Assembly: GCA_001801465.1 (NCBI GenBank)
Contig: MGXT01000017.1
Coordinates: 106,653 to 170,652 of the forward strand
DNA length: 64,000 nt
Origin: Gammaproteobacteria bacterium RIFCSPHIGHO2_12_FULL_35_23
GTDB lineage: Bacteria > Pseudomonadota > Gammaproteobacteria > UBA12402
Reading direction: 5' to 3'
Shown here: positions 1 through 8,796 of the stretch, piece by piece
Numbering within the stretch: position 1 is the stretch's first letter
How the letters are laid out: each line of letters opens with the position of its first letter
The notes under the pieces: generated by a model
Told to the model about the DNA's origin: nothing
Seen by the model: the letters and a program-made list of their open reading frames with translations, nothing else
Database searches by the model: none
Program-made: the position numbers and the translations under genes

Positions 1-217
1 CAATGCTTATTGGGTACAAGCTACAGTTTTAAACAATCAATTAGTTTATAATGTAATATTTTGTGATACACCGCAAATTAATATGTGCCCAGTAATTAAC
101 ACCGGTTGGCAAAAAAAATCTGGTCCTGGCTTAGGATATACTTGTAATGGTAGTAAAAGCAGTTGTGAATATGTACCTGCTCCTCAGCCTACTTTTAATG
201 CCTGTGGATTACCTTAA
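1..217 (+). CDS. C-terminal part of a Cys-rich protein, cut by the window edge
   Basis: A reading frame is open from base 2 to a TAA at 215-217 and gives about 71 residues with no start in the window. The visible part has five cysteines, contains MCPVINTGW and YTCNGS, and ends NACGLP. Paired cysteines and many Asn, Ser and Gly residues suggest an exported, disulfide-bonded protein, but the N-terminus is not visible so no signal peptide can be checked. It ends three bases before the trmJ start. I do not recognise the family. Confidence 0.6.
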   Translation, partial: NAYWVQATVLNNQLVYNVIFCDTPQINMCPVINTGWQKKSGPGLGYTCNGSKSSCEYVPAPQPTFNACGLP

Positions 218-220
218 TAG

Positions 221-940
221 ATGTTTGATCGGGTCAGGATAGTTTTATTACAAACTAGTCATCCAGGAAATATTGGTGCTACAGCAAGAGCCCTCAAAAC
301 AATGGGACTCTCTCGTTTATATTTAGTAAATCCCAAAGAATTCCCAAGTAATAAAGCCACTGAGCTAGCGGCTTCGGCTCAAGATATTTTAGAGAAAATT
401 ATAATTTGTGGTTCATTAGCTGAAGCGGTTGCAGACTGTGAAGTGGTATGGGGTAGTGGTTCAGAATCAAGGGTACTTTTTACCCCTATCATTACACCTA
501 GAGAAGCTGCGATGGAAGTTATTGATCAACACCTTGGACGAGAAGTTGCTTTTGTTTTTGGTCGAGAAAGCCATGGCATGTCTAATGAAGAAATGCAGCT
601 TTGCCAAAAGCAAATTCAAATACCTGGCAATGCTACCTATAGTTCCTTAAATCTAGCTGCTGCTGCACAAATTATTGCTTATGAGTTACGTGTAGCTTGG
701 TTACTAAAACAGGGAAAAAGTAATAAAACCGCAGAAAATTTAGCTTCTAATCAAGAAATGGAAGGTTTTTATGAGCATTTAAAATTAACGATGCAGCAAG
801 TGGCTTTTTATGATGAAACTAAGCCTTATAGTAGACTATCGCGGTTAAGAAGAATTTTTAATGCTGCACAACTACGTAAAAAAGAAATCGATTTATTACG
901 TGGTTTGTTACGTGCAGTTGAAAAAGCAGTTAAAAATTAA
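221..940 (+). CDS. trmJ: tRNA (cytidine/uridine-2'-O-)-methyltransferase TrmJ
   Basis: The 239-residue protein belongs to the SpoU/TrmH (SPOUT) family. TrmJ methylates the ribose of residue 32 in several tRNAs using SAM. The N-terminus (RIVLLQTSHPGNIGATARAL) is the typical opening, followed by FGRESHGMSNEE and IPGNATYSSLNLAAAAQI, the SAM-binding knot motifs. Length matches E. coli TrmJ (about 246). It precedes iscR, as in many gammaproteobacteria, although here a small gene on the other strand lies between them. The ATG at 221 has little Shine-Dalgarno sequence, so translation may be coupled to the upstream gene. Confidence 0.93.
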   Translation: MFDRVRIVLLQTSHPGNIGATARALKTMGLSRLYLVNPKEFPSNKATELAASAQDILEKIIICGSLAEAVADCEVVWGSGSESRVLFTPIITPREAAMEVIDQHLGREVAFVFGRESHGMSNEEMQLCQKQIQIPGNATYSSLNLAAAAQIIAYELRVAWLLKQGKSNKTAENLASNQEMEGFYEHLKLTMQQVAFYDETKPYSRLSRLRRIFNAAQLRKKEIDLLRGLLRAVEKAVKN

Positions 941-1161
941 TTACAAACTTCTACGCCATTCATATTGATCCAGCAATGTTGATGCCATTGCCAACTACGC
1001 CAAGTGACAGCTCCTGGTACCCCAGCATCTGGATAATTGCGAGGACCTGCTATACAGTGAGTATGGGTTACTCCATAGACATTAGTAACATTCCAGCAGC
1101 CCCCATAAGCTGATAGACTGACGAAAAGGAAGCAAATAAGAGCATTCATAAGTTTGTTCAT
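937..1161 (-). CDS. Small secreted Cys-rich protein, unknown function
   Basis: A 74-residue protein with a clear signal peptide (charged MNK start, hydrophobic NALICFLFVSLSAYG core). The predicted mature part has four cysteines and several Trp and His residues. The start is supported by GGAGG about 8 bases upstream on the minus strand. Its stop overlaps the last four bases of trmJ, so the two genes converge. I recognise no family. The protein just left of trmJ is also Cys-rich, but no clear sequence similarity between the two was seen. Confidence 0.6.
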   Translation of the reverse strand: MNKLMNALICFLFVSLSAYGGCWNVTNVYGVTHTHCIAGPRNYPDAGVPGAVTWRSWQWHQHCWINMNGVEVCN

Positions 1162-1256
1162 AAATTAACCTCCAGGCTAGCTAATCATTCATTCTAAATA
1201 TAAGGGTTTGAACGATTGAAGTAAACTACTGATTTATGACCTGAAAAGCATTTATA

Positions 1257-1289
1257 AACTTGACTAAATTACTCAGGATTGAGACAATA
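1257..1289 (+). promoter_or_regulatory. Putative iscR promoter with overlapping IscR type 1 site
   Basis: TTGACT at 1260-1265 fits a -35 box. About 17 bases on, GACAAT (1283-1288) is a weak -10. The stretch CTTGACTAAATTACTCAGG resembles the known type 1 IscR motif (YYGACTRWWWYAGTCRR) with few mismatches and overlaps the -35, as in E. coli, where [2Fe-2S]-IscR represses its own operon. The site is read directly; its function is inferred. Confidence 0.6.
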
Positions 1290-1313
1290 AAATTAAGTAA
1301 TTAGGTAAACAAT

Positions 1314-1769
1314 ATGAAACTGACCACTAAAGGCCGTTATGCTGTGACAGCAATGCTTGATGTAGCAATTCATCAGGTTACTAGTCAAAGCGGGGTTGTC
1401 CCATTGGCTGATATAGCGAGTAGACAAAAACTTTCTCAGGCCTATTTAGAGCAGCTATTTAGCAAATTACGTAAAAAAGGCTTGGTAGGTAGTAGCCGTG
1501 GACCGCAAGGTGGATATAGTTTAGTCAAAGAGGCCGGTCAAATCACAGTGGCAGAAATTATTTTTGCCATTGATGAACCTATTGATACCACTCGCTGCGG
1601 TGGAGCTGCAAACTGTCAAAAAGGTGAGCGTTGTATGACACATCAGCTTTGGTCTGAGTTAAACGGGGTAATATTTAAATTTTTAGCAAGTGTTAGTTTA
1701 AAAACGCTTATGGAAAATAAAAATCAAGTGACCATAAAACAAAGTGAAATGAGGAATTGTGAACAATGA
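1314..1769 (+). CDS. iscR: Fe-S cluster-binding regulator IscR
   Basis: 151-residue Rrf2-family repressor. The N-terminus [16 protein letters not shown] begins the winged helix-turn-helix; [18 protein letters not shown] is the recognition region. The cluster ligands are all present: C95, C101, C107 and H110 in [20 protein letters not shown]. IscR senses [2Fe-2S] supply and represses the isc operon when clusters are plentiful. It is the first gene of the operon, its stop overlaps the iscS start (ATGA), and an IscR-like site lies upstream. Confidence 0.97.
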   Translation: MKLTTKGRYAVTAMLDVAIHQVTSQSGVVPLADIASRQKLSQAYLEQLFSKLRKKGLVGSSRGPQGGYSLVKEAGQITVAEIIFAIDEPIDTTRCGGAANCQKGERCMTHQLWSELNGVIFKFLASVSLKTLMENKNQVTIKQSEMRNCEQ

Positions 1770-2998
1770 TTAAAGGTTCTGCCAGAGAAAATATTATTTA
1801 TTTGGATTATGCAGCAACAACACCTGTAGATCCTCGTGTTGCTGAAAAGATAGCTGATTGTTTGACGCTAGAAGGTAATTTTGGCAATCCAGCCTCTCGC
1901 TCACATGTATTTGGTTGGCAGGCTGAGGAAGCTATCGAAGCAGCCAGAAAAGAGTTAGCTCAATTAGTTAATTGTGATTCAAAAGAGATTGTTTGGACCT
2001 CGGGTGCAACTGAAGCTGATAACTTAGCCATTAAAGGGGTGGCTGAATTTTATGTGCGTAGAGGCAAACATATTATTACTAGTAAAATTGAACATAAAGC
2101 AGTATTGGATACTTGTCGTCATCTAGAAAAATTTGGTTATGAGGCCACTTATTTACTGCCAGATAGTCAAGGTATAGTTTCACCTAAACAAGTTGAAGAA
2201 GCGTTACGTCCCGATACAATTTTAGTTTCAATTATGCATATTAATAATGAAACTGGCATCATTGAAGATATAGCAGCAATTGGTGAAATAACTAGGAAGC
2301 ATAATGTTTTATTTCACGTGGATGCTGCACAAAGCTTGGGGAAAATAAAAATTGATTTAAGTGCCTTGAAAGTAGATTTAATGTCTTTTTCTGGACACAA
2401 AATTTATGGGCCTAAAGGAATTGGTGCTTTATATGTTTGTCGTAAACCACGAGTAAGGCTAGAAGCGCAAATTCATGGCGGAGGTCATGAGCGAGGAATG
2501 CGTTCAGGTACTTTAGCAACGCATCAAATTGTTGGCTTTGGTGAGGCTTGTAGATTGGCTAGAGAAGATTTCAATGAAGACAGCCAACGAATCAAACAGC
2601 TACGTGATAGATTATGGCATGGTATTAAAGATCTGGAAGCAATTCATTTAAATAGCGATTTAGAAAGAGGTTATCCTGGTATTTTAAATGTCAGCTTTAA
2701 TTATGTTGAAGGAGAATCTTTAATTATGGCACTAAAGCATATGGCTGTGTCATCAGGTTCAGCTTGTACTTCAGCGAGCTTAGAACCTTCCTATGTATTA
2801 AGAGCCTTAGGGTTAAATGATGAGTTGGCACATAGTTCAATAAGGTTTTCCATTGGTCGATTTACAACTGAGGCACAAATCGATGCAGCGATTAATGAAA
2901 TTAACCATAGTATTCATCGGTTGCGAGAAATGTCACCATTATGGGAAATGTATAAACAAGGTATTGATTTAAGCACAGTAAAGTGGGCAGCGCATTAA
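1766..2998 (+). CDS. iscS: Cysteine desulfurase IscS
   Basis: 410-residue PLP-dependent class V aminotransferase fold. It removes sulfur from cysteine as a persulfide and passes it to IscU and to tRNA thiolation enzymes. The PLP lysine is K212 in [12 protein letters not shown] and the persulfide cysteine is C334 in [28 protein letters not shown] near the start is typical. The start overlaps the iscR stop by four bases. A slightly longer N-terminus than E. coli (404 residues) is the only difference seen. Confidence 0.98.
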   Translation: MIKGSARENIIYLDYAATTPVDPRVAEKIADCLTLEGNFGNPASRSHVFGWQAEEAIEAARKELAQLVNCDSKEIVWTSGATEADNLAIKGVAEFYVRRGKHIITSKIEHKAVLDTCRHLEKFGYEATYLLPDSQGIVSPKQVEEALRPDTILVSIMHINNETGIIEDIAAIGEITRKHNVLFHVDAAQSLGKIKIDLSALKVDLMSFSGHKIYGPKGIGALYVCRKPRVRLEAQIHGGGHERGMRSGTLATHQIVGFGEACRLAREDFNEDSQRIKQLRDRLWHGIKDLEAIHLNSDLERGYPGILNVSFNYVEGESLIMALKHMAVSSGSACTSASLEPSYVLRALGLNDELAHSSIRFSIGRFTTEAQIDAAINEINHSIHRLREMSPLWEMYKQGIDLSTVKWAAH

Positions 2999-3013
2999 AA
3001 ATAGGAGAGAATT

Positions 3014-3436
3014 ATGAGCTACGGTAAAAAAGTATTAGATCATTATGAGCATCCAAGAAATGTGGGCTCGTTTAACGAAGAAGAAATAAAAGATGGCAGC
3101 GTTGGCACAGGTATGGTGGGTGCTCCGGCTTGTGGTGATGTGATGAAGCTACAAATCAAGGTCGATAAATCTGGTAAAATTATTGATACTCGCTTTAAAA
3201 CTTATGGTTGTGGTTCAGCTATTGCTTCTAGTTCATTAGCTACTGAATGGCTCAAGGGTAAGACTTTGGAAGAAGCGCAACAAATTAAAAACTCAGAAAT
3301 AGCAGAATATCTTTCCTTGCCGCCAGTAAAAATTCATTGTTCTATTTTAGCAGAAGATGCCATCAAAGCTGCTATTGCTGACTATCGTCAACATAATCAA
3401 TCAGAAACTCTAAAGGTTAAAACTGATAATGAATAA
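3014..3436 (+). CDS. iscU: Iron-sulfur cluster scaffold IscU
   Basis: 140-residue scaffold on which [2Fe-2S] clusters are assembled from IscS sulfur. Conserved C40, D42, C66 and C109 are present, as is the LPPVK loop (102-106) recognised by the HscA chaperone. GGAGAG sits at the right distance before the ATG. The C-terminus runs into iscA, which starts eight bases before the iscU stop, so translation is probably coupled. About ten extra C-terminal residues compared with E. coli. Confidence 0.98.
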   Translation: MSYGKKVLDHYEHPRNVGSFNEEEIKDGSVGTGMVGAPACGDVMKLQIKVDKSGKIIDTRFKTYGCGSAIASSSLATEWLKGKTLEEAQQIKNSEIAEYLSLPPVKIHCSILAEDAIKAAIADYRQHNQSETLKVKTDNE

Positions 3437-3809
3437 GCAAGAGCAATATAATAGTGAGTCAACTAAGCAGCCTGTAGCTGAGACTAATTTTTATTTAACA
3501 GAGAAAGCGGTTGCTCACCTTAAAAATAATATTGCTAAACGAGGTAAGGGCGTTGGAATTAGAGTGGGTGTTAAAACCACGGGTTGTTCTGGATTAGCCT
3601 ATGTGCTTGAGTTTGTAGATGAAGAGCGGATGGGGGATAAAGTAGTTCCTTTTGCAGAAGATTTAGCGGTCTACATTGATCCTAAGGCTTTTGAATATTT
3701 AAAAGGTTCTACGCTGGATTATGTTAAACGTGGCTTAAATGAAGGGTTTGAATTTATTAATCCAAATGAAAAAGGCCGCTGTGGTTGTGGTGAAAGTTTT
3801 ACAATTTGA
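3429..3809 (+). CDS. iscA: Iron-sulfur assembly protein IscA
   Basis: 126-residue A-type carrier (HesB/YadR fold). The three metal/cluster cysteines are present: C53 in TTGCSGLAYVLEF, and C118 and C120 in the C-terminal GRCGCGESF. The first 20 or so residues are an extension rich in Gln, Asn and Ser that is absent from E. coli IscA (107 residues); a later start is possible but no internal ATG with a good ribosome site was seen. Overlaps the iscU end by eight bases. Confidence 0.96.
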   Translation: MNKQEQYNSESTKQPVAETNFYLTEKAVAHLKNNIAKRGKGVGIRVGVKTTGCSGLAYVLEFVDEERMGDKVVPFAEDLAVYIDPKAFEYLKGSTLDYVKRGLNEGFEFINPNEKGRCGCGESFTI

Positions 3810-3815
3810 TTGATA

Positions 3816-4337
3816 ATGCTGGAATTAAATAAAAATTATTTTGAGTTGTTTGGATTATCACTGAGTTTTCAGGTAGACCTGAGCTTATTGAAATCTAATT
3901 ATCGTCAAATTTTGCTTAAAGTACATCCTGATAAATTTGCTCATACCACCGAACAGGAAAGGCGGATAGCTTTACAATATACTGCTTTAATTAATGAGGC
4001 TTACAAAACGTTGGTTTCGCCTTTACATCGAGCTATTTACTTTTTAGCGCTTCATGGGGTTAGTATTAATTTAGAAAATAATACCGCAATGCCAGCAGAG
4101 TTTTTATTAGAGCAAATAAATTTTAGAGAAGCGATTGAAACAGCAGAAGAAAATGAACAAAAATTATTAATAATAGCTTCTGAGATTAGTGAGTTGAAGC
4201 AAACTATAATTAAAAATTTAACAGTGTTGTTTGAGAAAATAACAGAAGAGAATTTAAGTAAAGCTAAACAGTTTGTTTTGAAGCTAACTTTTTTTGAAAA
4301 ATTGTTAGCGGATATAAAAGAAAGAGTACAGCATTAA
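3816..4337 (+). CDS. hscB: Fe-S co-chaperone HscB
   Basis: J-domain co-chaperone (173 residues) that brings IscU to HscA and stimulates its ATPase. NYFELFGL opens the J domain, the HPDK loop is intact (KVHPDKFAH), and the C-terminal half is the helical IscU-binding part. The frame also opens at a TTG at 3810, directly after the iscA stop; I prefer the ATG at 3816 because the TTG adds only two residues. There is no strong Shine-Dalgarno sequence, so coupling to iscA is likely. Confidence 0.94.
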   Translation: MLELNKNYFELFGLSLSFQVDLSLLKSNYRQILLKVHPDKFAHTTEQERRIALQYTALINEAYKTLVSPLHRAIYFLALHGVSINLENNTAMPAEFLLEQINFREAIETAEENEQKLLIIASEISELKQTIIKNLTVLFEKITEENLSKAKQFVLKLTFFEKLLADIKERVQH

Positions 4338-4338
4338 T

Positions 4339-6204
4339 ATGGTATTATTACAAATTTCAGAACCTAATCAATTACCAGCTAACAAACAACGTTATGCAGT
4401 AGGAATTGATTTAGGAACTACTAACTCAGTGGTAGCGATAGTAAACGAAGATTGGCCTTTAGCAATTGCTGATCCTAATGAAAATGTTCTTGTTCCTTCG
4501 ATTGTGCATTATCAACAAAATAATATTGAGGTAGGTGAGGTTGCTAAACAAGCCGTAACTTATGATCCACTTAATACAATATATTCAATCAAAAGATTAA
4601 TGGGGCGAGATTTTGGTGAGGCAAAAAGATTAGGGTTTGATCGAATTTATCATCTGTCTACTTCAGCAAACAATTTACCATTAATTAAGACTCAAGCTGG
4701 GGAAAAATCAGCTGTACAAATATCCGCTGACATTTTAAGCTTTTTAAAAAAACGAGCTCAAAAAACCGTAGGAATGGAGTTATCAGGAGCAGTAATTACT
4801 GTGCCAGCTTATTTTGATGATGCGCAGCGTCAAGCTACTAAAGATGCAGCTGCTGTTGCTGGATTGAAAGTGCTGCGGTTATTAAATGAACCTACTGCAG
4901 CAGCTATTGCCTATGGCTTAGAGAGTGGTGGGGAAGGCATGCATGTAGTGTTTGATTTAGGTGGTGGAACTTTTGATATTTCAATTCTACATTTTAAGCA
5001 AGGAATTTTTGAAGTTATTGCAGTAGGTGGAGATTCGGCTTTAGGTGGCGATGATATGGATGATCTCATAGCCAATTGGATTATTCAGCAAGCAAAATTA
5101 AACCTGGATTTACTTTCTCTCACTGAGAAAAGAAAATTATTATTGACTGCAAAGGCTGCAAAAGAGGAGTTAACCACTAAGCTTGAGATTACTATTGATT
5201 TTAATAAGTGGCAGGGACATTTTACTAGACGGGAATTTAATAAGCTTATCGAGCCTTTATTGATTAAAACCTTAAAATATTGTCAAAATGCTTTACAAGA
5301 TGCTGAGCTTCAAATAAAGGATATAAAGGATGTTATTTTGGTTGGTGGTGCAACTAGAACCCCTGCGGTTCAAGAATATGTTGCAAAGTTTTTTCAAAAA
5401 AAACCACTTGCTAATATAGATCCAGATCAGGTAGTTGCCTTGGGGGCTGCTATTCAAGCAAATGCCTTATTAGGTCAGGCAAGTGGAGAACTTTTATTAC
5501 TTGATGTCTTGCCGCTTTCTTTAGGTCTAGAAACAATGGGAGGATTGGTTGAGAAAATAATTTATCGCAATGCTACTATCCCTACCCAGAAAAGCCAACA
5601 GTTTACAACTTATAAAGATGGCCAAACAGGCATGATTGTTCATATAGTACAAGGGGAAAGAGAGCTAGTACAAGATTGTAGATCATTAGCTAAGTTTGAA
5701 TTAAAAGGAATTCCGCCTATGAAGGCAGGTATGGCCAAGGTTGAGGTTATTTTTCAAGTCGATGCCGACGGTTTATTAAGTGTTTCTGCTAAAGAATTAA
5801 GTACTGGTATTGAAAGTAAAATTAATGTAATGCCTTCTTACGGCTTAACAGAAAAAGAAATTACTGAAATGTTGCAGGCCTCATTCGATCATGCCAAAGA
5901 AGACATTCAAGTACGACAATTACGTGAACAACAGGTAGTAGCTGAGCATTTATTGGTAGTTGTTAAAAAAGCCTTACAAGAGGATGCTGATAAGTATCTT
6001 AGTCAAGCTGAAAAAAATAAAATTATAGCAAGTTTGCAACATCTTGAAACAATAGGTACTACGCAAGATAGTTTGAAGCTTAAACAAGCTGTTACAGAAT
6101 TAGAGCAAGCAACTCAAATTTTTGCTGAACGAAGAATGGATGGTAATTTACGAGAAGCTTTGCAAGGCGTTTCAATTGAGGAGCTTCCTCATGCCAAAGA
6201 TTAA
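4339..6204 (+). CDS. hscA: Fe-S assembly chaperone HscA
   Basis: 621-residue Hsp70 paralogue specialised for handing clusters from IscU to apo-proteins. The ATPase domain has GIDLGTTNSVVA, VPAYFDDAQRQATKDAA, HVVFDLGGGTFDIS and ILVGGATRTPAVQ; the substrate-binding domain follows from about residue 390. The gene starts two bases after hscB stops and its last 14 bases overlap the start of fdx. Confidence 0.97.
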   Translation: MVLLQISEPNQLPANKQRYAVGIDLGTTNSVVAIVNEDWPLAIADPNENVLVPSIVHYQQNNIEVGEVAKQAVTYDPLNTIYSIKRLMGRDFGEAKRLGFDRIYHLSTSANNLPLIKTQAGEKSAVQISADILSFLKKRAQKTVGMELSGAVITVPAYFDDAQRQATKDAAAVAGLKVLRLLNEPTAAAIAYGLESGGEGMHVVFDLGGGTFDISILHFKQGIFEVIAVGGDSALGGDDMDDLIANWIIQQAKLNLDLLSLTEKRKLLLTAKAAKEELTTKLEITIDFNKWQGHFTRREFNKLIEPLLIKTLKYCQNALQDAELQIKDIKDVILVGGATRTPAVQEYVAKFFQKKPLANIDPDQVVALGAAIQANALLGQASGELLLLDVLPLSLGLETMGGLVEKIIYRNATIPTQKSQQFTTYKDGQTGMIVHIVQGERELVQDCRSLAKFELKGIPPMKAGMAKVEVIFQVDADGLLSVSAKELSTGIESKINVMPSYGLTEKEITEMLQASFDHAKEDIQVRQLREQQVVAEHLLVVVKKALQEDADKYLSQAEKNKIIASLQHLETIGTTQDSLKLKQAVTELEQATQIFAERRMDGNLREALQGVSIEELPHAKD

Positions 6205-6529
6205 AGTCTTGCCACATCCAGAAGTTTGTCCTCAGGGCGTGGAAATAGAAGTTCCTATAGGAACTTCGGTTATACGTGCCTTATTAGCCAATGGTATTCA
6301 TATTGAACATGCTTGTGAGATGCAATGTGCTTGCACTACTTGTCATGTTTATATACGTACAGGAGGCGAGTCGTTAAATTCTCCTCAAGAAAAAGAAGAG
6401 GATCTGTTAGACAAGGCATGGGGATTAGATTTTGATTCTAGATTGAGCTGTCAATTATTAATGGGAGAACAGGATTTAGTTATCGAAATTCCTAAATATA
6501 CTATTAACATGGTATCTGAAGGTAAGTGA
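6191..6529 (+). CDS. fdx: ISC-type [2Fe-2S] ferredoxin
   Basis: 112-residue adrenodoxin-type ferredoxin that supplies electrons for cluster assembly. Cluster ligands C42, C48, C51 ([11 protein letters not shown]) and C87 (RLSCQ) match E. coli Fdx, including the extra C46. The frame extends upstream inside hscA, but the ATG at 6191, giving [16 protein letters not shown], is the family start and overlaps the hscA end by 14 bases. Confidence 0.96.
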   Translation: MPKIKVLPHPEVCPQGVEIEVPIGTSVIRALLANGIHIEHACEMQCACTTCHVYIRTGGESLNSPQEKEEDLLDKAWGLDFDSRLSCQLLMGEQDLVIEIPKYTINMVSEGK

Positions 6530-6543
6530 TTATAGAGGTAATT

Positions 6544-6741
6544 ATGAAATTAAAATGGACAGATGTTAATGAAATAGCAATTGAATTGGCAGAGAAATAT
6601 CCTGATATAGATCCTATGCAAGTAAGATTTACAGATTTACATCAATATGTTTGTAGTTTAGAAAATTTTGAGGATGACCCTAATCGCTGTGGTGAGAAAA
6701 TTTTAGAAGCTATTCAAATGGCTTGGCTTGATGAAAAATGA
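6544..6741 (+). CDS. iscX: Fe-S assembly protein IscX
   Basis: 65-residue acidic protein ([20 protein letters not shown]..., ending [11 protein letters not shown]), nearly the length of E. coli IscX (66). IscX binds IscS and iron and modulates cluster assembly. A GTG at 6526 overlapping the fdx stop would add six residues, but the ATG at 6544 has GAGG about 6 bases upstream and gives the family N-terminus. It is the last gene of the isc operon. Confidence 0.95.
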   Translation: MKLKWTDVNEIAIELAEKYPDIDPMQVRFTDLHQYVCSLENFEDDPNRCGEKILEAIQMAWLDEK

Positions 6742-6786
6742 TAAACCTCTTTGAGATTTTTATTTATAAAATTAATTTATCATAAT

Positions 6787-7674
6787 TTAGCTATTACGCT
6801 CATGCTCAGTGAGCACCTCTCTAATAACTTGCCAAGATTGAATGGTTTCTATTGGCTTGGCTTGAGTGAGTCTAGCTGCGATAATTAAAGCCTTCCATAA
6901 AGCCCAAGCACGACCCCGGGCCCAGGTTTCGGTGTCTAATACTAATAGCTTACGAAATTGTTCGCGACTTTTGCCTGTAAAGAATGTCCAGGTAATTGTT
7001 AAATCACAAGCAGGATCTCCAATACCTAACATGCCAAAATCTATAACAGCACTCAAATGTCTTGCTTGCACTAATAAATTGCCAGCATTAACATCGCCAT
7101 GAACCCAAACAGGTGAATTTAACCAGCTTGTGGCAAGCGCTGTTTCCCAAATATCTTTAGCAATTTTTGTATCAACTTTATCTTTTAAAATGGTGATTGC
7201 TTGCTGGACTTCAGTGCTATAGGCGGTTAACGAACCGCCACGATAAAAGTTATGAGGACCAGGCAGTGGCCCTTTTGTGGAATCAATTTTTTGTAAAGCA
7301 AGAAGAAATGTAGCAAGTTGATTGGCACAAGCGCATAAATCTATAGCTGAAACAGAGCTGGCTGGTTCGCCTTTCAGCCAGCGGTAAACAGACCATCGCC
7401 ATGGATATTCATTGATTGGTTCTCCTATTGCTAAAGGTTCAGGAATGGGAAGGGGAAGAAGGGGCGCTAATTGGGGTAGCCATAAGTGCTCTTTTTCAAT
7501 TTGCAACGCATATTCTGCTGCGCTAGGTAAACGCACCAACATAGAATCGCCTAAATGAAAAGTTCTGTTATCCCATCCACTTATTGCTACTGGACGTATA
7601 GGAAGGTCTCTCCATTGTGGAAATTGGGTTGCTATTAAGCGGCGCACTAATACTTTATTAATTATTAAGCTCAT
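6787..7674 (-). CDS. Aminoglycoside phosphotransferase (APH) family kinase
   Basis: A protein of about 295 residues with the APH kinase signature WVHGDVNAGNLLV (catalytic loop) and VIDFGMLGIGDPACDL (Mg-binding DFG-like motif). An APH-fold kinase phosphorylates a small molecule; sequence alone does not show which, and this subgroup is often annotated as aminoglycoside phosphotransferase without resistance data. A TTG at 7707 would add 11 residues; the ATG at 7674 is preferred. It converges with iscX. Confidence 0.85.
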   Translation of the reverse strand: MSLIINKVLVRRLIATQFPQWRDLPIRPVAISGWDNRTFHLGDSMLVRLPSAAEYALQIEKEHLWLPQLAPLLPLPIPEPLAIGEPINEYPWRWSVYRWLKGEPASSVSAIDLCACANQLATFLLALQKIDSTKGPLPGPHNFYRGGSLTAYSTEVQQAITILKDKVDTKIAKDIWETALATSWLNSPVWVHGDVNAGNLLVQARHLSAVIDFGMLGIGDPACDLTITWTFFTGKSREQFRKLLVLDTETWARGRAWALWKALIIAARLTQAKPIETIQSWQVIREVLTEHERNS

Positions 7675-8070
7675 TTTACCAACTGGCTTCCAGTTACCTT
7701 GTTTCAATTAGTACTTGCTACGTTGATATTAAATAAAAAAATTAATATTTACAAATAGTTATTTGTTATTTTATTAACTTAGAAATTTTAATAAATTAAC
7801 ACTTTAGCGTATGTTTTACATAACAATGCATAAAAAATCCCATCAAAATTTTGCGATATAAATGAACAAAAATATTGTTTGCAGATTAAAATTACTGTTA
7901 TTTGGTTAGTTGAATAATGATCGTCAAATCATTAATGGTGCGTTAGGATGTAAGAGTAAATTTAATATCTACCATATTAGGATGGTAAGACACAAAATGA
8001 ATTAATATATGTATAAATAGTAATGGAAATAAAGTTTGCTGAAAGTTTTAGCTAGGGGAGTTAAAGTGCA
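7675..8070. other. Intergenic region between divergent genes
   Basis: About 395 bases without a convincing gene. It must hold the promoters for the kinase (leftward) and the TVP38 operon (rightward). The only structure seen is a small hairpin, TACCAT (7970-7975) with ATGGTA (7982-7987). GGGGAG just before 8071 is the ribosome site of the next gene. Confidence 0.4.
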
Positions 8071-8796
8071 ATGATCAAATATATAAAACATTGGGTACTA
8101 TTAGCAATATTGATTGTGCTGCTTAGTTTATTTTTTTATTTTCGTTTATATCGTTATCTTTCATTTGAGAGTTTGAAGTCTAATCGTGAGCTGCTTTTAG
8201 CTTGGAGTCAGCGTTATTATGCCTGGATTGTGCTAGGCTTTATGGCGATTTATATTATTGTCGTAGCTTGTTTTATTCCAGGAGCAACGTTTTTAACATT
8301 AACCAGTGGATTTATGTTTGGGATAGGATTGGGTACTTTACTGGTAATTGTGAGTGCTACAATAGGTGCTTTTATTGTTTTTCTTGCTGTTGAATTAGCA
8401 TTACGTGAATGGGTAGCAAAAAAAACGTTGAAATGGCTTAAATTGATGGAGCAAGGGTTTCAACGTAATGCATTTTCTTATTTGCTTTTTTTGCGCCTAG
8501 TTCCATTGTTTCCCTTTTGGCTGGTGAATATCATACCGGCCTTACTAGGTGTTTCAAAACGTACCTTTGTGATAGCCACTTTTATTGGAATTATTCCAGG
8601 TTCTTTTGTTTATGTGTTAGTTGGTAATGGTTTAGGGCGTGTGTTTGATGCCAATGAAGCGCCGAACCTTGGGATTATTTTCGATCCTAAGGTATTTTTT
8701 CCATTATTGGCGTTAGCATTGTTATCTTTAGTGCCAGTAATTTATAAAACTATTCAACGCAGGCAAGATTCTTCCATGCCAAGGAAAAGGTCATGA
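8071..8796 (+). CDS. TVP38/TMEM64 (VTT-domain) membrane protein
   Basis: 241 residues, about six hydrophobic segments, with the VTT/SNARE-associated domain: CFIPGATFLTLTSGFMFG, then FLRLVPLFPFWLVNIIPALLG and a GIIPGSFVYVLVGNGLG re-entrant motif. VTT proteins include DedA and eukaryotic TMEM41B/TMEM64 and are linked to lipid scrambling or transport. The next gene starts in an ATGA overlap. TVP38-like proteins are commonly paired with a MerA-like flavoprotein, as here; the joint role is not established. Confidence 0.88.
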   Translation: MIKYIKHWVLLAILIVLLSLFFYFRLYRYLSFESLKSNRELLLAWSQRYYAWIVLGFMAIYIIVVACFIPGATFLTLTSGFMFGIGLGTLLVIVSATIGAFIVFLAVELALREWVAKKTLKWLKLMEQGFQRNAFSYLLFLRLVPLFPFWLVNIIPALLGVSKRTFVIATFIGIIPGSFVYVLVGNGLGRVFDANEAPNLGIIFDPKVFFPLLALALLSLVPVIYKTIQRRQDSSMPRKRS

